A stretch of 64,000 nt of DNA, from contig NZ_CP121252.1 in NCBI RefSeq assembly GCF_029637705.1, positions 2,914,001 through 2,978,000 of the forward strand, read 5' to 3'. The translations under genes were made by a program, and so were the position numbers. The stretch comes from Citricoccus muralis (GTDB taxonomy: Bacteria > Actinomycetota > Actinomycetes > Actinomycetales > Micrococcaceae). Shown piece after piece: positions 35,399 to 42,882 of the stretch (position 1 is its first letter; each line of letters starts with the position of its first letter). The notes beneath the pieces are model-generated. The model did not search any database and was not told the origin of the DNA. It worked only from the letters and a program-made list of their open reading frames with translations.

Positions 35399-36596
35399 CG
35401 ACGCCTCCGTCAATCTCTCCGGTCCCCTCGGTCCTCACCCGCAGCACCTTACCGGAGGCGGTGCGGGGCAGCGCGTCCACCAGCTGCCAGCGGCGCGGTC
35501 GCTGCGCCGGGGTGAGATGTTCACGGGCGAACGCCCTGATGTCGCGCAACACCTCAGCCCGCACTCCACCACGCCATTGGATCCGCGCGCACACCCGCTG
35601 CCCCAACACCGCATCGTCCTCGCCGTACACCAGCGCCGCGTCCACGTCCGGGTGCTGCTCCAACACCGCTTCCACGTCCTCCGGCACCACAGTGGCCCCG
35701 GCGGTCAGCATCGCGCCGTCGCTGCGCCCCTGTGGCACCAACGCACCGTCGTCACTCCAGCGCACCCGGTCCCCCACACTTGCCCAGCCCTGCGCATCAG
35801 CAATCGGCACAGCACCGTCCGGGGTCACTCGCACCAGGGCACACTGTTGGCTGCGCACCCAGAGCACCCCGTCACGATCCTCGAGCTCGACGCCGGGCCA
35901 CGCGCGCAGTCCGGAGCCCTGGTCCACGGCCACCAGCGACAGCTCGGCCGCCCCGTAGTATGACACCACGCTCAGCCCGCACCGTTCGGCCCTCGCCCGC
36001 AGTTCCGGCGCCAGTCGCGCCCCGCCCACGAGCGCGGCGCGCAACGTTGAACGCCACGTCGTACTTTCCGTGTCTAGCCCCATCGAACCCGCTTCCAACA
36101 GCTCCACGATGTCGCCCAGCTGCAGCGGCGTACAGTGCACGACGGCGGGACCCACCAGGTCCTCGGCGCGCACCCGATGCCGCCCCGGTACCGCGATTTC
36201 GAGCCCCGAGTGGTGGGCATGTGCTGCCGCGAACAGCGCCATTGACGACACCGGGTGCACCGGAATGAGCAGGGTGTCACCCGCCGCCACCCCGAGCAAC
36301 CGACTCAGCGGCTCAAACGCCACCTCCCACGACGCCGCACTGCGCAGCACCACCTTCGGCGCCGCCGTCGACCCCGAGGTGAAGCTTGCCCACGCCACCG
36401 CCGCGTTGTGCCCAGCCGTATCCGGCATCCGTTCCAGCCCGGCCCGCACCTGCGCCACCACCGATTCCCAGTGCGCATCACTCCAGCGTTCGTCGCCCAC
36501 GAGCGGCACCCCGCCGTCGTCACGCACGCGCAACGCTTCGCGCAGCACCGCACCGTGATCAGCCCCGCGCAGCGGCACCAGCTCCAGAGAGCTCAC
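35391..36596 (-). CDS. AMP-dependent acyl-CoA ligase-like protein
   Basis: A 401-residue member of the ANL superfamily, about 100 residues shorter than typical acyl-CoA ligases because the N-terminal part is reduced. The phosphate loop is ASFTSGSTAAPK, the acyl-adenylate motif is SYYGAAELS (in place of YGxTE), the motif with the hinge is VGDRVRWSDDGALVPQGRSDG, and the C-terminal catalytic Lys is in PRTASGKVLRV. It should activate a carboxylic acid as the AMP ester and probably the CoA thioester. GTG 36596 starts 4 bases after the bioY stop. In this operon the substrate might be pimelate or another acyl chain; this is not shown by sequence. Confidence 0.82.
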   Translation of the reverse strand: MSSLELVPLRGADHGAVLREALRVRDDGGVPLVGDERWSDAHWESVVAQVRAGLERMPDTAGHNAAVAWASFTSGSTAAPKVVLRSAASWEVAFEPLSRLLGVAAGDTLLIPVHPVSSMALFAAAHAHHSGLEIAVPGRHRVRAEDLVGPAVVHCTPLQLGDIVELLEAGSMGLDTESTTWRSTLRAALVGGARLAPELRARAERCGLSVVSYYGAAELSLVAVDQGSGLRAWPGVELEDRDGVLWVRSQQCALVRVTPDGAVPIADAQGWASVGDRVRWSDDGALVPQGRSDGAMLTAGATVVPEDVEAVLEQHPDVDAALVYGEDDAVLGQRVCARIQWRGGVRAEVLRDIRAFAREHLTPAQRPRRWQLVDALPRTASGKVLRVRTEGTGEIDGGVDA

Positions 36597-36600
36597 CGGC

Positions 36601-37230
36601 TTATGCCCGGCCGAACGCCCGCGGGTACGCCCGCCACAGCGCCATCGTCACCACCGCGGCCAGCACCACCTTGATCAGATCACCGGGTAGGAACGCCAGC
36701 GACGTCAGCGCGGTCTCCCACATTCCCAGCCCGGTGACCAGCGCCTGCGCCGGAATCCCGAAGGCGTAAATCACGAGAATTCCGCCGACCACACATCCCA
36801 CAATCGTGGTCAGCCACGTCGGCCGCACCGCCGATGACCGACGCGCTCCGTGCACTATCAGCCCAATGACGATCGCCCCGGCGATCCACCCGATCAGGTA
36901 CCCCACTGAGGGCCCCAGAAATACGCCGAGACCACCGCGGCCCCCGGAGAGCACCGGCAGCCCCACGGCCACCAGACCCAGCAACAGCATCACCGCACCG
37001 GCTCCACGCCACGGACCCAGCACCGCACCGGCCAACATCACCCCAAGGGTCTGGGCGGTGATCGGTACCAACCCGGGCACGGGAATGGTCCCCATCAGCC
37101 CCAGCGCGGCGATCAGAGCAGCAAATACCGCCACCTGCGCCACCGCCCGACCCGCGCCCGCCGTCGCGTCAGCAGTCGTGTCAGCAGTCGAGTCAGCAGT
37201 CGTCTCCGGTACCTGCGGTGTCGACGTCAT
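36601..37230 (-). CDS. bioY: Biotin-binding ECF component BioY
   Basis: A 209-residue membrane protein, the S-component that binds biotin. After a Thr/Ala-rich N-terminal segment, six helices are visible with family sequences MGTIPVPGLVPITAQTLGVML, LGVFLGPSVGYLIGWI and FLPGDLIKVVLAAVV. ATG 37230 has a GAGGAG site six bases upstream. It is the first gene of the minus-strand operon and is divergent from the TetR regulator, with an operator-like palindrome between. Confidence 0.93.
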   Translation of the reverse strand: MTSTPQVPETTADSTADTTADATAGAGRAVAQVAVFAALIAALGLMGTIPVPGLVPITAQTLGVMLAGAVLGPWRGAGAVMLLLGLVAVGLPVLSGGRGGLGVFLGPSVGYLIGWIAGAIVIGLIVHGARRSSAVRPTWLTTIVGCVVGGILVIYAFGIPAQALVTGLGMWETALTSLAFLPGDLIKVVLAAVVTMALWRAYPRAFGRA

Positions 37231-37283
37231 CAGTGCTCCTCGTGAAGTGAAAAGAGTGAAGTGAAACGAGTGAATACCCACTG

Positions 37284-37298
37284 CTGAACAGTGTTCAG
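37284..37298. promoter_or_regulatory. BioQ-like operator between bioY and the TetR gene
   Basis: CTGAACA and TGTTCAG are perfect 7-bp arms around a central G. The element lies 54 bases upstream of bioY and 29 bases upstream of the regulator's start, so one bound dimer could control both promoters. A second, weaker GTTC...GAAC pair follows to 37325. Confidence 0.7.
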
Positions 37299-37326
37299 TG
37301 AATGGTGTTCAGTACACTGTAGAACC

Positions 37327-37896
37327 ATGGCACGATCCAGCACAACTCCGGCCATCTCGGCGGAGTCTCTCGTCGACACCGCCCTGGTGATTCTGCAGGA
37401 TTTCGGGCTGGCCGACCTTTCCATGCGCCGCGTGGCCGGCCAACTCGGCGTTCAGCCCAGCGCACTGTACTGGCATGTGCCGGACAAACAGTCACTGCTG
37501 GCGTGGGTGTGCAATCGTCTTCTCGACGGGGTCGATGCCCCCGAGCTCACCGGACACTGGCGCGCAGACGTGCGCTCCCGCACCCTTGCCCTGCACGCAG
37601 CCCTGCTGAGCACCCGCGATGCCGCCGAACTGACCGCTTCCGTGCTTGCCCTGGGGACCGGCGGCCACCGACTGCGCGAGCTCATCTTCGAAGCGGCGGC
37701 CCCTGCCGCTTCGGCCCCGGCCTCAGCCACCGCACCCGAACCCGCCGTGCTGACCGAGGCCGCCGTAGCCCTGCTCATCGGCGACGCCATGATTACCCAG
37801 CAACGCCGCCAGGCCGAACTCCTGGGAATCCTCTCCACGGAACCGGCGTCACCTCTCCCCGATTTCTCCGCCCGACTCGACCTGCTACTCAGCTGA
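37327..37896 (+). CDS. bioQ: TetR family repressor of biotin genes (BioQ-like)
   Basis: A 189-residue TetR protein. The helix-turn-helix is LSMRRVAGQLGVQPSALYWHVPDKQSLL, with the preceding helix SLVDTALVILQDFGL. The C-terminal ligand domain is Ala-rich. Actinobacterial bioY-M-N loci commonly carry such a divergent repressor, BioQ, which together with biotin status represses uptake and synthesis. The name is based on position and fold. ATG 37327 lies eight bases after a TACACT box; the longer frame from 37291 would run through the operator. Confidence 0.85.
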   Translation: MARSSTTPAISAESLVDTALVILQDFGLADLSMRRVAGQLGVQPSALYWHVPDKQSLLAWVCNRLLDGVDAPELTGHWRADVRSRTLALHAALLSTRDAAELTASVLALGTGGHRLRELIFEAAAPAASAPASATAPEPAVLTEAAVALLIGDAMITQQRRQAELLGILSTEPASPLPDFSARLDLLLS

Positions 37897-37967
37897 GCCC
37901 AGCTCCCGAACGATTTTCTGCACCGCTCCCCGCAACGCTGAGCTCCCGGTGCCCCTAGACTGGCCCC

Positions 37968-38549
37968 ATGACCAACTCCCCTGATCCCGCGTCGTCCCCC
38001 GAGCACCGCATCAATCCCGCCACCGGCCTGCCGCAAACCTCACCCCAGGCCGCTTGGCCCGTGCGCGTGCAGGCCGGTCCCACCGCGATCAGTTACTCCA
38101 TCACCGTCCATGCCGACGCCGACGAGTTGTGGCGCCTCCTCGCCGACCCGCACCGCCATCACGAGGTTGATGGTTCCGGCACCGTGAAACCAAAGGTCAC
38201 CGGCCCGCACCAGCTCAGCGTCGGCGACGAGTTCTCGGTGCACATGGTGATGTACCGGGTGCCCTACGTGATGAAGCTGGCCACCACCGCCGCCGAACCC
38301 GGCCGCCTCATCGAGTGGCGCCACCCCGGTGGACACCGCTGGCGTTGGGAGTTCGAGACGCTGGAACACGACGCCGACACCAACACAGACGACGCCGAAG
38401 CCGGCCCCCGCACCCGCGTGACCGAGACGTTCGACTACTCGGGCGTGAAGCCCCTCGTCGCGCGCGGCTACCGGCTGCTGCGCCGCACGAACGAGAACGA
38501 CAAGGGCATCCGCGCCTCGCTCACCCGCCTGGCGGGCCGCTACCTCTGA
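37968..38549 (+). CDS. SRPBCC (polyketide cyclase/START-like) domain protein
   Basis: A 193-residue protein with a 40-residue polar N-terminus and a single SRPBCC domain: ISYSITVHADADELWRLLAD, VGDEFSVHMVMYRVPYVMKL, LIEWRHPGGHRWRWEFE and RVTETFDYSG. Such domains bind hydrophobic ligands; the function is unknown. ATG 37968 follows a TAGACT box by six bases (leaderless). The last 10 bases overlap the convergent PucR gene. It lies 71 bases after bioQ. Confidence 0.8.
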   Translation: MTNSPDPASSPEHRINPATGLPQTSPQAAWPVRVQAGPTAISYSITVHADADELWRLLADPHRHHEVDGSGTVKPKVTGPHQLSVGDEFSVHMVMYRVPYVMKLATTAAEPGRLIEWRHPGGHRWRWEFETLEHDADTNTDDAEAGPRTRVTETFDYSGVKPLVARGYRLLRRTNENDKGIRASLTRLAGRYL

Positions 38550-39736
38550 CCCTGGCTGAACCCAGCGGAGCCCAGCGCCACCCGCAGCACCAGATACCCG
38601 TCCCTGTCGAGCGGATCCGCACCCACCAGCTGTTCCACCCGGTGCAGCCGCTTGCGCACGGTATTGGGGTGCAGGAAGAGCTGCTGTGCCGTCTGCTGCA
38701 ATGACCCTTCCGAATCCAGGAACGCGGAGACGGTGTGCACCAGGTCCGCTCGATGCACCGCGTCGTAACGGCGCAGCGGCTCCAAAATATGCGTCCGGAA
38801 GGGCGCCAGCTGTTCGGCGGTGAGCCCCATCAGCAGTCCATCGACACTCGCCAAGTCGTGGCCGTGTGCAGCTCGTCCCCGGCGGCGGGCGATCTCCGCG
38901 GCATACCAGGCTTCTGCGAGCACGCGACGCAGCCGGGTCCAGGTCAGAGCGGACCCCACCCCATAGGGCGTCCGCATCGGATCCAGACACGTCTGGCGAT
39001 ATCGGTCCAGCGCCTCCGGCGTTCCGACGATCGTCAGTTGCCCGTCTCGCTCACCCCAGATCAGCTCGCCCTGGCAGGCGCTCAGGCACCGCTCCGCGTC
39101 CGCCATCCGCCCCTCGCCCAGGAGGTCCGCGGCATGGCAGATGGCACCGATCGGGCGCTGAGAGGCGAGCCATCCGGGGGCGGCCTCGGCCAGGATGGAC
39201 ACGTCCGCATTCCCCTGCCGCACGTGCTGGAGTAGCGCCCCGACCTCCAACCGTTGCGCTCGCGAACGCCGTGCCTCGGCGTGTGCGGCGTCCACCCATT
39301 CCACGATGGACAGGAAAGGCGTGCTGATCGGCACATGCACCAGCGGCACCTTCAGTTGGCGTGCCGCCTCGACCAACGCCTGGGGCAGCACCGGCGCCCA
39401 CGGTCCCGTTCCGAATCCGACGGCGGCGACACCGATCCGGGCCGCAGCACGCATCATGGTCCGCGCCGCATCAGCTCGGCGCGCCTCGGTGGCGCCCCAC
39501 CCGATCCCGGTGGTCAGCAGCAGCTCGCCCCCGCGCAGAAACTCACTGGGATCGGTCATCTCCGAGGCGAAGGCCACCCGCAGCCCGCGCCCTTCCTCCG
39601 CCCCCGGAAACACCCGTCGCACGTCGATCCGCTCGTCGTCGATCAGTTGCCGCACCGTCGGCCAGAGCCATTCATCAGGCAGCACCGAGACCGGCGCTTC
39701 CACAGAAGCCTTCTCAGAGATCACGGGTTCGGGCAT
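38540..39736 (-). CDS. PucR family transcriptional regulator
   Basis: A 398-residue regulator. The N-terminal PucR-like ligand domain contains GGELLLTTGIGW and ARQLKVPLVHVPISTPF; a central region follows, and the C-terminal helix-turn-helix is GSLQQTAQQLFLHPNTVRKRLHRVEQL (HTH_30). The family controls purine or other nitrogen catabolism, usually as an activator. ATG 39736 lies six bases after a TAGCGT box. The divergent permease and amidohydrolase are the probable targets. Confidence 0.9.
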   Translation of the reverse strand: MPEPVISEKASVEAPVSVLPDEWLWPTVRQLIDDERIDVRRVFPGAEEGRGLRVAFASEMTDPSEFLRGGELLLTTGIGWGATEARRADAARTMMRAAARIGVAAVGFGTGPWAPVLPQALVEAARQLKVPLVHVPISTPFLSIVEWVDAAHAEARRSRAQRLEVGALLQHVRQGNADVSILAEAAPGWLASQRPIGAICHAADLLGEGRMADAERCLSACQGELIWGERDGQLTIVGTPEALDRYRQTCLDPMRTPYGVGSALTWTRLRRVLAEAWYAAEIARRRGRAAHGHDLASVDGLLMGLTAEQLAPFRTHILEPLRRYDAVHRADLVHTVSAFLDSEGSLQQTAQQLFLHPNTVRKRLHRVEQLVGADPLDRDGYLVLRVALGSAGFSQGQR

Positions 39737-39790
39737 GTTTCCACGCTAGACCCGCGGTGTTTCCACGCCGTTTCGGCACGGTGTCCATCC

Positions 39791-39817
39791 GCACACCATA
39801 TGCGGGCAACGGTGTGC
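39791..39817. promoter_or_regulatory. Inverted repeat between PucR and permease genes
   Basis: GCACACC (39791-39797) and GGTGTGC (39811-39817) are perfect inverted arms separated by 13 bases. The element is located 55-81 bases upstream of pucR and about 100 bases before the permease ATG. It is a candidate PucR binding site. Confidence 0.4.
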
Positions 39818-39919
39818 CGTTCTCTGAGCTGTGTTTCGTCTCGCCCCGCACGCCGCCCGATGACTCTAGCGTTCAGGGTGCCGGTTCACACGATCCACCC
39901 CACGATCCCAGGAGTCGTC

Positions 39920-41239
39920 ATGACCACCCTCTCGACCCGACGCCCACCATCGTCCGATAGCACAGCGGTGGTCGACACCGACTATCCGGTCGGCCCGGTC
40001 CCCCGCTCCGCGCGGCGGCCCACCCTGTCCCTGGTGATCGTCGTCGCCGGCTTCTTCTTCTACACCCCCACCATGGTCACCGGCGGCACTGTGGCCACCC
40101 AGTTCGGGTTTGGCTCCTATCTCGGCCTGGCCCTGATCGCCACCGTGATCCTCGCCGCCTACATCGCCCTGCTGGCCGTGGCCAGTGCTCGCACCGGACT
40201 CACCACGGTGCTGCTGTCCCGCGCGGTGCTAGGACGCTGGGGCGGCAAGTGGGCCTCCCTCATTCTCGGCGGAACCCAGGTGGGCTGGTACGCCATCACC
40301 ATCGGCATTCTCGGCGAACTGGTCGCCGCAGCCTTCGGCTGGTCGGTCAGCTGGCCGGTGATCCTCGTCGGCGGAATCCTCATGGCCACCACGGCTTATG
40401 TCGGGTTCAAAGGGATCGAGCTGCTCTCGTGGATTTCCATTCCGGCCATGCTCATCCTCTGCGGCATCGTCTTCGTCCGCTCCATGGACCACGTCGGCGG
40501 CTGGTCAGGGCTCATGACCGTGACCGGACAGGGAGAGATGACAGCCGGTCTTGCCATCACCTTGATGATCGGCACCTTTGTGAGCGGCGGCACCCAGATC
40601 GGCAACTGGAGCCGCTTCGATCGTGGCTCCACCGCACGCGTCTTCGCCCTGACCGCGGCTGCGGTCATCCTCGTGCAGTTCGGCATGCTGTTCTTCGGGG
40701 GCATCGGGGCCGCCGCCTTCGGAGAGGCCGATTTCGTCACACTCCTGATGACCATGGGCATGGTGGGCGCCGCCGTGGTGCTGCTGGTCGCCAACCTCTG
40801 GACCACCAACGACAACGCCGCCTACGCCTTCGGAGTGGCCGGGGCCGAACTGTTCGAGCGCCCGAGCAAGAGCCCGTTCATCATCGGCGGCGTCGCCATC
40901 TCAATCGTTCTGGCCCTCACCGGAGTCGCCGATGCCCTGACCGGCTTCCTCGTACTGGTGGGCATCCTCATCCCGCCGCTAGGCGGCGCGCTCATCGGAA
41001 CCTTCTTCCTGGCCTGGCGCGGCGTCGTCCCCCAGAACGGCGCCCTCACAGGAGCACCGCGCCTGCGCCTGCCCGGCGTCGCATCGTACCTGGTCGGGGC
41101 CGCCTGCGCCCTCGCATCGAACGTCGTCGGCTGGGGCAGTCCCGCACTGATCGGCATCGTCAGCGCAACCGTCGTCGCCGCCGCCTTCGGCCTGGCTCAG
41201 CGATCGCAGAGCACGCCTGAGCCGACCCGCATCGGCTGA
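39920..41239 (+). CDS. NCS1 family nucleobase permease (cytosine permease-like)
   Basis: A 439-residue membrane protein with about twelve helices. NCS1 marks are FFFYTPTMVTGGTVATQFGF near the start, GGTQVGWYAITIGILGELVA, SGGTQIGNWSRFDRG and NLWTTNDNAAYAFGVAGAEL, a set closely like CodB. It imports a nucleobase or related N-heterocycle with a cation. The ATG at 39920 has AGGAG five bases upstream; the long frame upstream is antisense to pucR. The amidohydrolase gene follows after 65 bases and is probably in the same transcript. Confidence 0.9.
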   Translation: MTTLSTRRPPSSDSTAVVDTDYPVGPVPRSARRPTLSLVIVVAGFFFYTPTMVTGGTVATQFGFGSYLGLALIATVILAAYIALLAVASARTGLTTVLLSRAVLGRWGGKWASLILGGTQVGWYAITIGILGELVAAAFGWSVSWPVILVGGILMATTAYVGFKGIELLSWISIPAMLILCGIVFVRSMDHVGGWSGLMTVTGQGEMTAGLAITLMIGTFVSGGTQIGNWSRFDRGSTARVFALTAAAVILVQFGMLFFGGIGAAAFGEADFVTLLMTMGMVGAAVVLLVANLWTTNDNAAYAFGVAGAELFERPSKSPFIIGGVAISIVLALTGVADALTGFLVLVGILIPPLGGALIGTFFLAWRGVVPQNGALTGAPRLRLPGVASYLVGAACALASNVVGWGSPALIGIVSATVVAAAFGLAQRSQSTPEPTRIG

Positions 41240-41304
41240 TTCCGCCCGCCTTCTCTCCCCGATTTCGCCCCCCCCCATCCCCTGTGAAGGGAAAGGACCC
41301 CCTG

Positions 41305-42843
41305 ATGTCACTTTTAATCCGCAACGCCGACGTCATCACCCTGGCCGATCCCACCTCCAGCGCCCCTGAGCACCTGGATCTGCGCATCGCCGACGGCGTC
41401 ATCACCGACCTCGGACCCGGACTGGTTCCTCGCGACGACGACGAGATCATCGACGGCCGCGACCGCTTGGTCACCCCCGGATTCGTCAACGCGCACACCC
41501 ACTCCTGGGAGGCGCCGTTCAAGGGCCGCTACGACAACATGCCGCTGGAACTGTGGATGCTGTACTCCTATCCCCTGCTGGGCTCCGCCCCCTGCTCACC
41601 GGATTTCATCCGCGCCCGCTCCCAGCTCTTCGCGCTGGAGAGCCTGAAATCGGGAGTCACCACCGTCGTCGACGACGTCCTGGAGACCCCGACCCAGGAT
41701 CTCGAGCAGCTGGCCGCCGTGCTCGACGCCTACGACCGCATCGGGATTCGGGCGAATGTCTCCGGTCACGTCATCAACCTGCCCTTCGTCGACACCATCC
41801 CCTATGTGGCCGACCGGATTCCGGGCGAGGTGACCGATCAGATCCGCGCCACGGCCCTGGTCACCGCCGAGGAGTATCTGGACTACAGCCGCCAGGCGCT
41901 GAACCTGGTGCAAGGTTTCGGACAGGACCGATTGCGCTACATGCTCGCGCCGTCTGCTCCTCAGCGTTGTTCCGCCGATCTGCTCGCCGGCGCCACCGAG
42001 ATGGCCGTGCGGCACGACCTCGAGTGCCACATCCACCTGTTGGAAACGAAAACCCAGCTCGTCACCGGCACCGAGTTCTACGGGACGTCGCTGCCCCGGT
42101 ACCTGCGTGATATCGGAGCCCTGTCGCCCCACACCACATTCGCCCACGGAATCTGGGTCGACGACGATGACCTCGAGATCATGGCGGACCACGGGGTCTC
42201 CGTTTCGCACAATCCGCTGTCGAATCTCAAGCTCGGATCCGGCGTCCTGCCCTGGCGGCGCTACCGGGAGGCCGGCGTCAATCTGGGGCTGGGCACCGAT
42301 GGCTGGTCTAGCTCGGACACTCCACGACTGCTGGAAGTGATCAAAGCGGCCTCGCTCCTCCACAAGGTGGCCGACCCCGACCCAGCGGCGTGGCCCACGG
42401 TCACGGAGACCCTGCGTGCGGGAACCGTCGGCGGAGCAGCCTCGGCGCGCCTGGCCGACCGCATCGGGACCATCGAGGTCGGTAAGCGAGCCGACGTGCT
42501 GATGTGGGACCTCACCACCTTGAATTTCACGCCCCGACAGCGGCTGGATCATCAGCTCGTCTATTCGGAGAACGGCAGCTCACTGGAACGGGTCATCGTC
42601 GACGGCGTTGTCGTAGTCGAGCAGGGCCGGCTCCTCACCATGGACGAACAGCAGATTGTCGAGGAATTCAACGCCTATCTTCCCGAGATCCATGCCTGGC
42701 AGGACCGCACCGACCGGCTGAACCAGGTGTTCCACCCCGCGTTCGCGGCCTCCTACGAGACGTGCAGTCACACGCCGAGCCCGATCAACCGACGGATCGG
42801 CGACGGCTCACACCACGCTCCCCTTCATGCAGGCCACCGATGA
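41305..42843 (+). CDS. Amidohydrolase / nucleobase-type deaminase (TrzA/SsnA-like)
   Basis: A 512-residue metal-dependent hydrolase of the amidohydrolase superfamily. The metal ligands are visible as HxH in NAHTHSWEAP, His of CHIHLLETK, His of FAHGIWVDDDD and Asp of LGTDGWSSSD; PGFVNAHTH and VGKRADVLMWD frame the domain. It should hydrolyse a C-N bond, probably deaminating or dechlorinating a heterocycle delivered by the permease. GTG 41284 is in frame, but ATG 41305 has GGAAAGGA eight bases upstream and gives the normal N-terminus. The C-terminal 40 residues extend beyond the family core. Confidence 0.85.
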   Translation: MSLLIRNADVITLADPTSSAPEHLDLRIADGVITDLGPGLVPRDDDEIIDGRDRLVTPGFVNAHTHSWEAPFKGRYDNMPLELWMLYSYPLLGSAPCSPDFIRARSQLFALESLKSGVTTVVDDVLETPTQDLEQLAAVLDAYDRIGIRANVSGHVINLPFVDTIPYVADRIPGEVTDQIRATALVTAEEYLDYSRQALNLVQGFGQDRLRYMLAPSAPQRCSADLLAGATEMAVRHDLECHIHLLETKTQLVTGTEFYGTSLPRYLRDIGALSPHTTFAHGIWVDDDDLEIMADHGVSVSHNPLSNLKLGSGVLPWRRYREAGVNLGLGTDGWSSSDTPRLLEVIKAASLLHKVADPDPAAWPTVTETLRAGTVGGAASARLADRIGTIEVGKRADVLMWDLTTLNFTPRQRLDHQLVYSENGSSLERVIVDGVVVVEQGRLLTMDEQQIVEEFNAYLPEIHAWQDRTDRLNQVFHPAFAASYETCSHTPSPINRRIGDGSHHAPLHAGHR

Positions 42844-42882
42844 CGCACCGCTGTCTCACCGCAGCAGCACAGGTGCCATTGG

